Positions 22,020 through 23,568 of a DNA stretch of 23,568 bases are shown here, piece after piece. The position numbers and the translations under genes were made by a program. The notes under the pieces were generated by a model that was given only the letters and a program-made list of their open reading frames with translations, did not search any database and was not told the DNA's origin. Source of the DNA: JAWLGJ01 sp041685145 (GTDB taxonomy: Bacteria; Pseudomonadota; Alphaproteobacteria; Rhodospirillales; Magnetospirillaceae); the NCBI GenBank assembly GCA_041685145.1, contig JAWLGJ010000046.1, forward strand, positions 1 through 23,568. The letters run 5' to 3'. Numbering within the stretch: position 1 is the first letter of the stretch; every line of letters begins with the position of its first letter.

Positions 22020-22886
22020 ATGGCTACCGATATCACCCTTTCCGCCTCCGCGCGGTCCAACCTGCTTTCCCTGAACGAAACCACCCGCCTGATCGACCGC
22101 ACCCAGGGTCGTCTGGCCACGGGCCTGAAGGTTTCCAGCCCCATCGACGACGCCGCGGCGTATTTCTCGGCCAAGGCGCTCACCGACCGGGCCCAGGACT
22201 TCGACAACCGGAAGCAGAACATCGACCAGGGCATCAGCAACCTCAACGCATCCATCCAGGCGATCGAGTCCATCGACGAAATCGCCAAGCAGATGAAGGG
22301 TCTGCTGCTGAGCGCCAAGTCGGCGACCTCCGAGGAAAAGGCGGAACTGCAAAGCCAGTTCACCGAACTGAGCCAGCAGATCAACCACCTCGCCAACGAC
22401 GCCAACTACCAGGGCCTGAACCTGGTGAACTCCACCAGTTCCACCCTGACCATCGAGTTCTCGGACAAGACGAACTCGCGCCTGACGGTGGACGGCGTCA
22501 ACGTCCTTGCCAGCGAGTTGCTGACCCAGGGCGGCGCGGCGGCGGCCTCCGAACTCGCGACGTCCATCGTCACCGCGTCGTGGAGCAGCACCGCCATCAC
22601 CACGACGTCGTTCGACAACGCCATCGGCTACATGGACGACGCCATCACCACCCTGCGTTCGAACGCCAAGACGCTGGGTTCGAACGTCGCCCTGCTGCAG
22701 ACGCGGCTGGACTTCACCTCCAACTACGTCAACACGCTGGAGGAAGGTTCCGACAAGATGACGCTGGCCGACCTCAACGAGGAGGGCGCCAACTTCGTCG
22801 CCCTGCAGACGCGCCAGCAGCTGTCGATCCAGGCACTGCAGTTCGCGGGCCAGACCGAACAGTCGGTCATGCTGCTGTTCCGTTAA
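22020..22886 (+). CDS. Flagellin (short, D0/D1-type)
   Basis: 288 residues; ATG 22020 has GAAAGGG eight bases upstream. The N-terminal D0/D1 helices (LSASARSNLLSLNETTRLID, RTQGRLATGLKVSSPIDDAA) and ISNLNASIQAIESIDEIAKQ are clear. The region NHLANDANYQGLNLVNSTSS closes the N-terminal block. The C-terminal helices (VALLQTRLDFTSNYVNTLEE, LQTRQQLSIQALQFAGQTEQ) end in SVMLLFR. Only a small central domain of about 70 residues separates the two halves, giving a short flagellin as in several alphaproteobacteria. The codons are less GC-extreme at third positions than neighbours in places, as expected for a highly expressed gene. flaF and flbT do not follow. Confidence 0.96.
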   Translation: MATDITLSASARSNLLSLNETTRLIDRTQGRLATGLKVSSPIDDAAAYFSAKALTDRAQDFDNRKQNIDQGISNLNASIQAIESIDEIAKQMKGLLLSAKSATSEEKAELQSQFTELSQQINHLANDANYQGLNLVNSTSSTLTIEFSDKTNSRLTVDGVNVLASELLTQGGAAAASELATSIVTASWSSTAITTTSFDNAIGYMDDAITTLRSNAKTLGSNVALLQTRLDFTSNYVNTLEEGSDKMTLADLNEEGANFVALQTRQQLSIQALQFAGQTEQSVMLLFR

Positions 22887-22914
22887 TTCCGTCACCATCC
22901 GACGGGATGAGTTG

Positions 22915-22946
22915 GGGAGGAGGCTTCGGCCTCCTCCCTTTCTTTT
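22915..22946 (+). terminator. Strong Rho-independent terminator after the flagellin gene
   Basis: A perfect 10-bp stem, GGGAGGAGGC / GCCTCCTCCC, closes on a C(TTCG)G tetraloop and is followed by TTTCTTTT. The UUCG loop makes the hairpin very stable, as suits a highly transcribed gene. Confidence 0.92.
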
Positions 22947-23019
22947 CGCGCCCCTTGGAGGCGCGCCGCCGTTGGCCTATCCTGCCGCCGCATAGCCGCC
23001 GCAACCAACGAGGCCGGGG

Positions 23020-23568
23020 ATGGGACGTTTCGGCACCGGACAACCGTTCCGCCGCAACGAGGACGAACGCTTCCTGCTGGGCACCGGGCGCTACACCGCC
23101 GACATCGAGGCCGACGATCAGGCGGCGGCGGTGGCGGTGCGCAGCCCCTATGGCCATGCCGCCATCACCGCCCTCGACACCGCCGCCGCCGCGCGGGCGC
23201 CGGGGGTGCTGGGCGTCTTCTCCATCGCCGATCTGCGCGCCGACGGCATCGGCGACCTCCCCTGCGTCTTCATGCCGCCCAACCGCGACGGCGGCACCAG
23301 TCCGCCGCCGCTGCGCCCGCCGCTGGCCGAGGGGCGCGTGCGCCATGTCGGCGAGCCGGTGGCGTTCGTGGTTGCCGAAACCCTCCAGCAGGCCCGCGAC
23401 GCCGCCGAACTGGTCGAGGTCGATTACGAGCCCCTGGACGCCGTCGCCGACGCCGCCGCCGCGATGGCGCCGGGGGCGCCGGAGGTGTCGGCCGCCCATC
23501 CCGGCAACGTCGCCTTCGACTGGGAAATGGGCGACGCCGAGGCCGTGGCGGCGGGGTTTGCCGAGGCG
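23020..23568 (+). CDS. Molybdenum hydroxylase large subunit (CoxL/aldehyde oxidase family), 5' part
   Basis: The ATG is at 23020 and the frame stays open to the window end (183 residues seen; full-length relatives have about 750-800). The opening FGTGQPFRRNEDERFLLGTG then RYTADI matches CoxL-like proteins, as do AAVAVRSPYGHAAITALDTA, APGVLGVFSIADLRADGIGD and VGEPVAFVVAETLQQARDAA followed by ELVEVDYEPLDAV. These enzymes bind molybdopterin cytosine dinucleotide and oxidise aldehydes, CO or N-heterocycles together with FAD and 2Fe-2S subunits. The active-site loop that separates true CO dehydrogenase (AYRCSFR) from other members is beyond the window, so the substrate cannot be named. Confidence 0.88.
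   Translation, partial: MGRFGTGQPFRRNEDERFLLGTGRYTADIEADDQAAAVAVRSPYGHAAITALDTAAAARAPGVLGVFSIADLRADGIGDLPCVFMPPNRDGGTSPPPLRPPLAEGRVRHVGEPVAFVVAETLQQARDAAELVEVDYEPLDAVADAAAAMAPGAPEVSAAHPGNVAFDWEMGDAEAVAAGFAEA

Noticed and set aside
1..23568. tRNA, rRNA, CRISPR array, insertion sequence or phage genes
   Set aside because: No cloverleaf, regularly spaced repeat, transposase text or phage structural gene was seen on either strand.

Overview
The window looks like a piece of chromosome from a very GC-rich, flagellated alphaproteobacterium, most likely Rhodospirillales or a close relative. The reasons are the CtrA, CckA and DivL-type cell-cycle regulators, the flhB-cckA adjacency, ctrA divergent from fliI-fliJ, and the short alphaproteobacterial flagellin. 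No rRNA, tRNA, CRISPR array, insertion sequence or phage gene was seen. Almost all very long ORFs on the opposite strands are GC-driven shadows of real genes.

Layout. (1) 1-4660: the 3' end of a ferredoxin-NADP+ reductase, a convergent DivL-like multi-PAS kinase in which the phospho-acceptor position is Thr, an OmpA-family porin with a strong terminator, and a small secreted protein. (2) 4842-9094: a four-gene exopolysaccharide export/assembly cluster: a Wza-type lipoprotein, a Wzz-type co-polymerase, a membrane-anchored ExeA/XrtA-type ATPase, and a BY-kinase-like protein without its Walker A lysine. It is preceded by a perfect inverted repeat. (3) 9353-10813: trehalose-6-phosphate synthase (otsA). 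(4) 10819-12773, minus strand: fhlB, an EmrE/QacE-like SMR transporter, an unknown 85-aa protein, fliO and fliP, every junction overlapping. (5) 12935-19218, plus strand: flgB-flgC-fliE-fliQ-fliR-flhB-cckA, then a secreted EF-hand protein. (6) 19250-22886: ctrA (minus), divergent fliI-fliJ, and a flagellin gene with a strong terminator. (7) 23020-end: the 5' part of a molybdenum hydroxylase large subunit.

How it fits together. In alphaproteobacteria CckA passes phosphate through ChpT to CtrA, DivL modulates CckA, and CtrA often activates early flagellar genes. Here DivL, CckA and CtrA lie within 20 kb, mixed with export-apparatus, rod and ATPase genes. The divergent region between fhlB and flgB holds two near-consensus CtrA boxes (TTAA-N7-TTAA with one mismatch each), which suggests direct CtrA control of both flagellar operons. 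ChpT is not in the window.

I did not find an obviously new multi-gene defence or mobile system. The most unusual items are the Thr-substituted DivL, the degenerate BY-kinase beside an ATPase with a periplasmic LysM-like tail, and a drug/metabolite transporter plus an unknown small gene locked into a flagellar operon.
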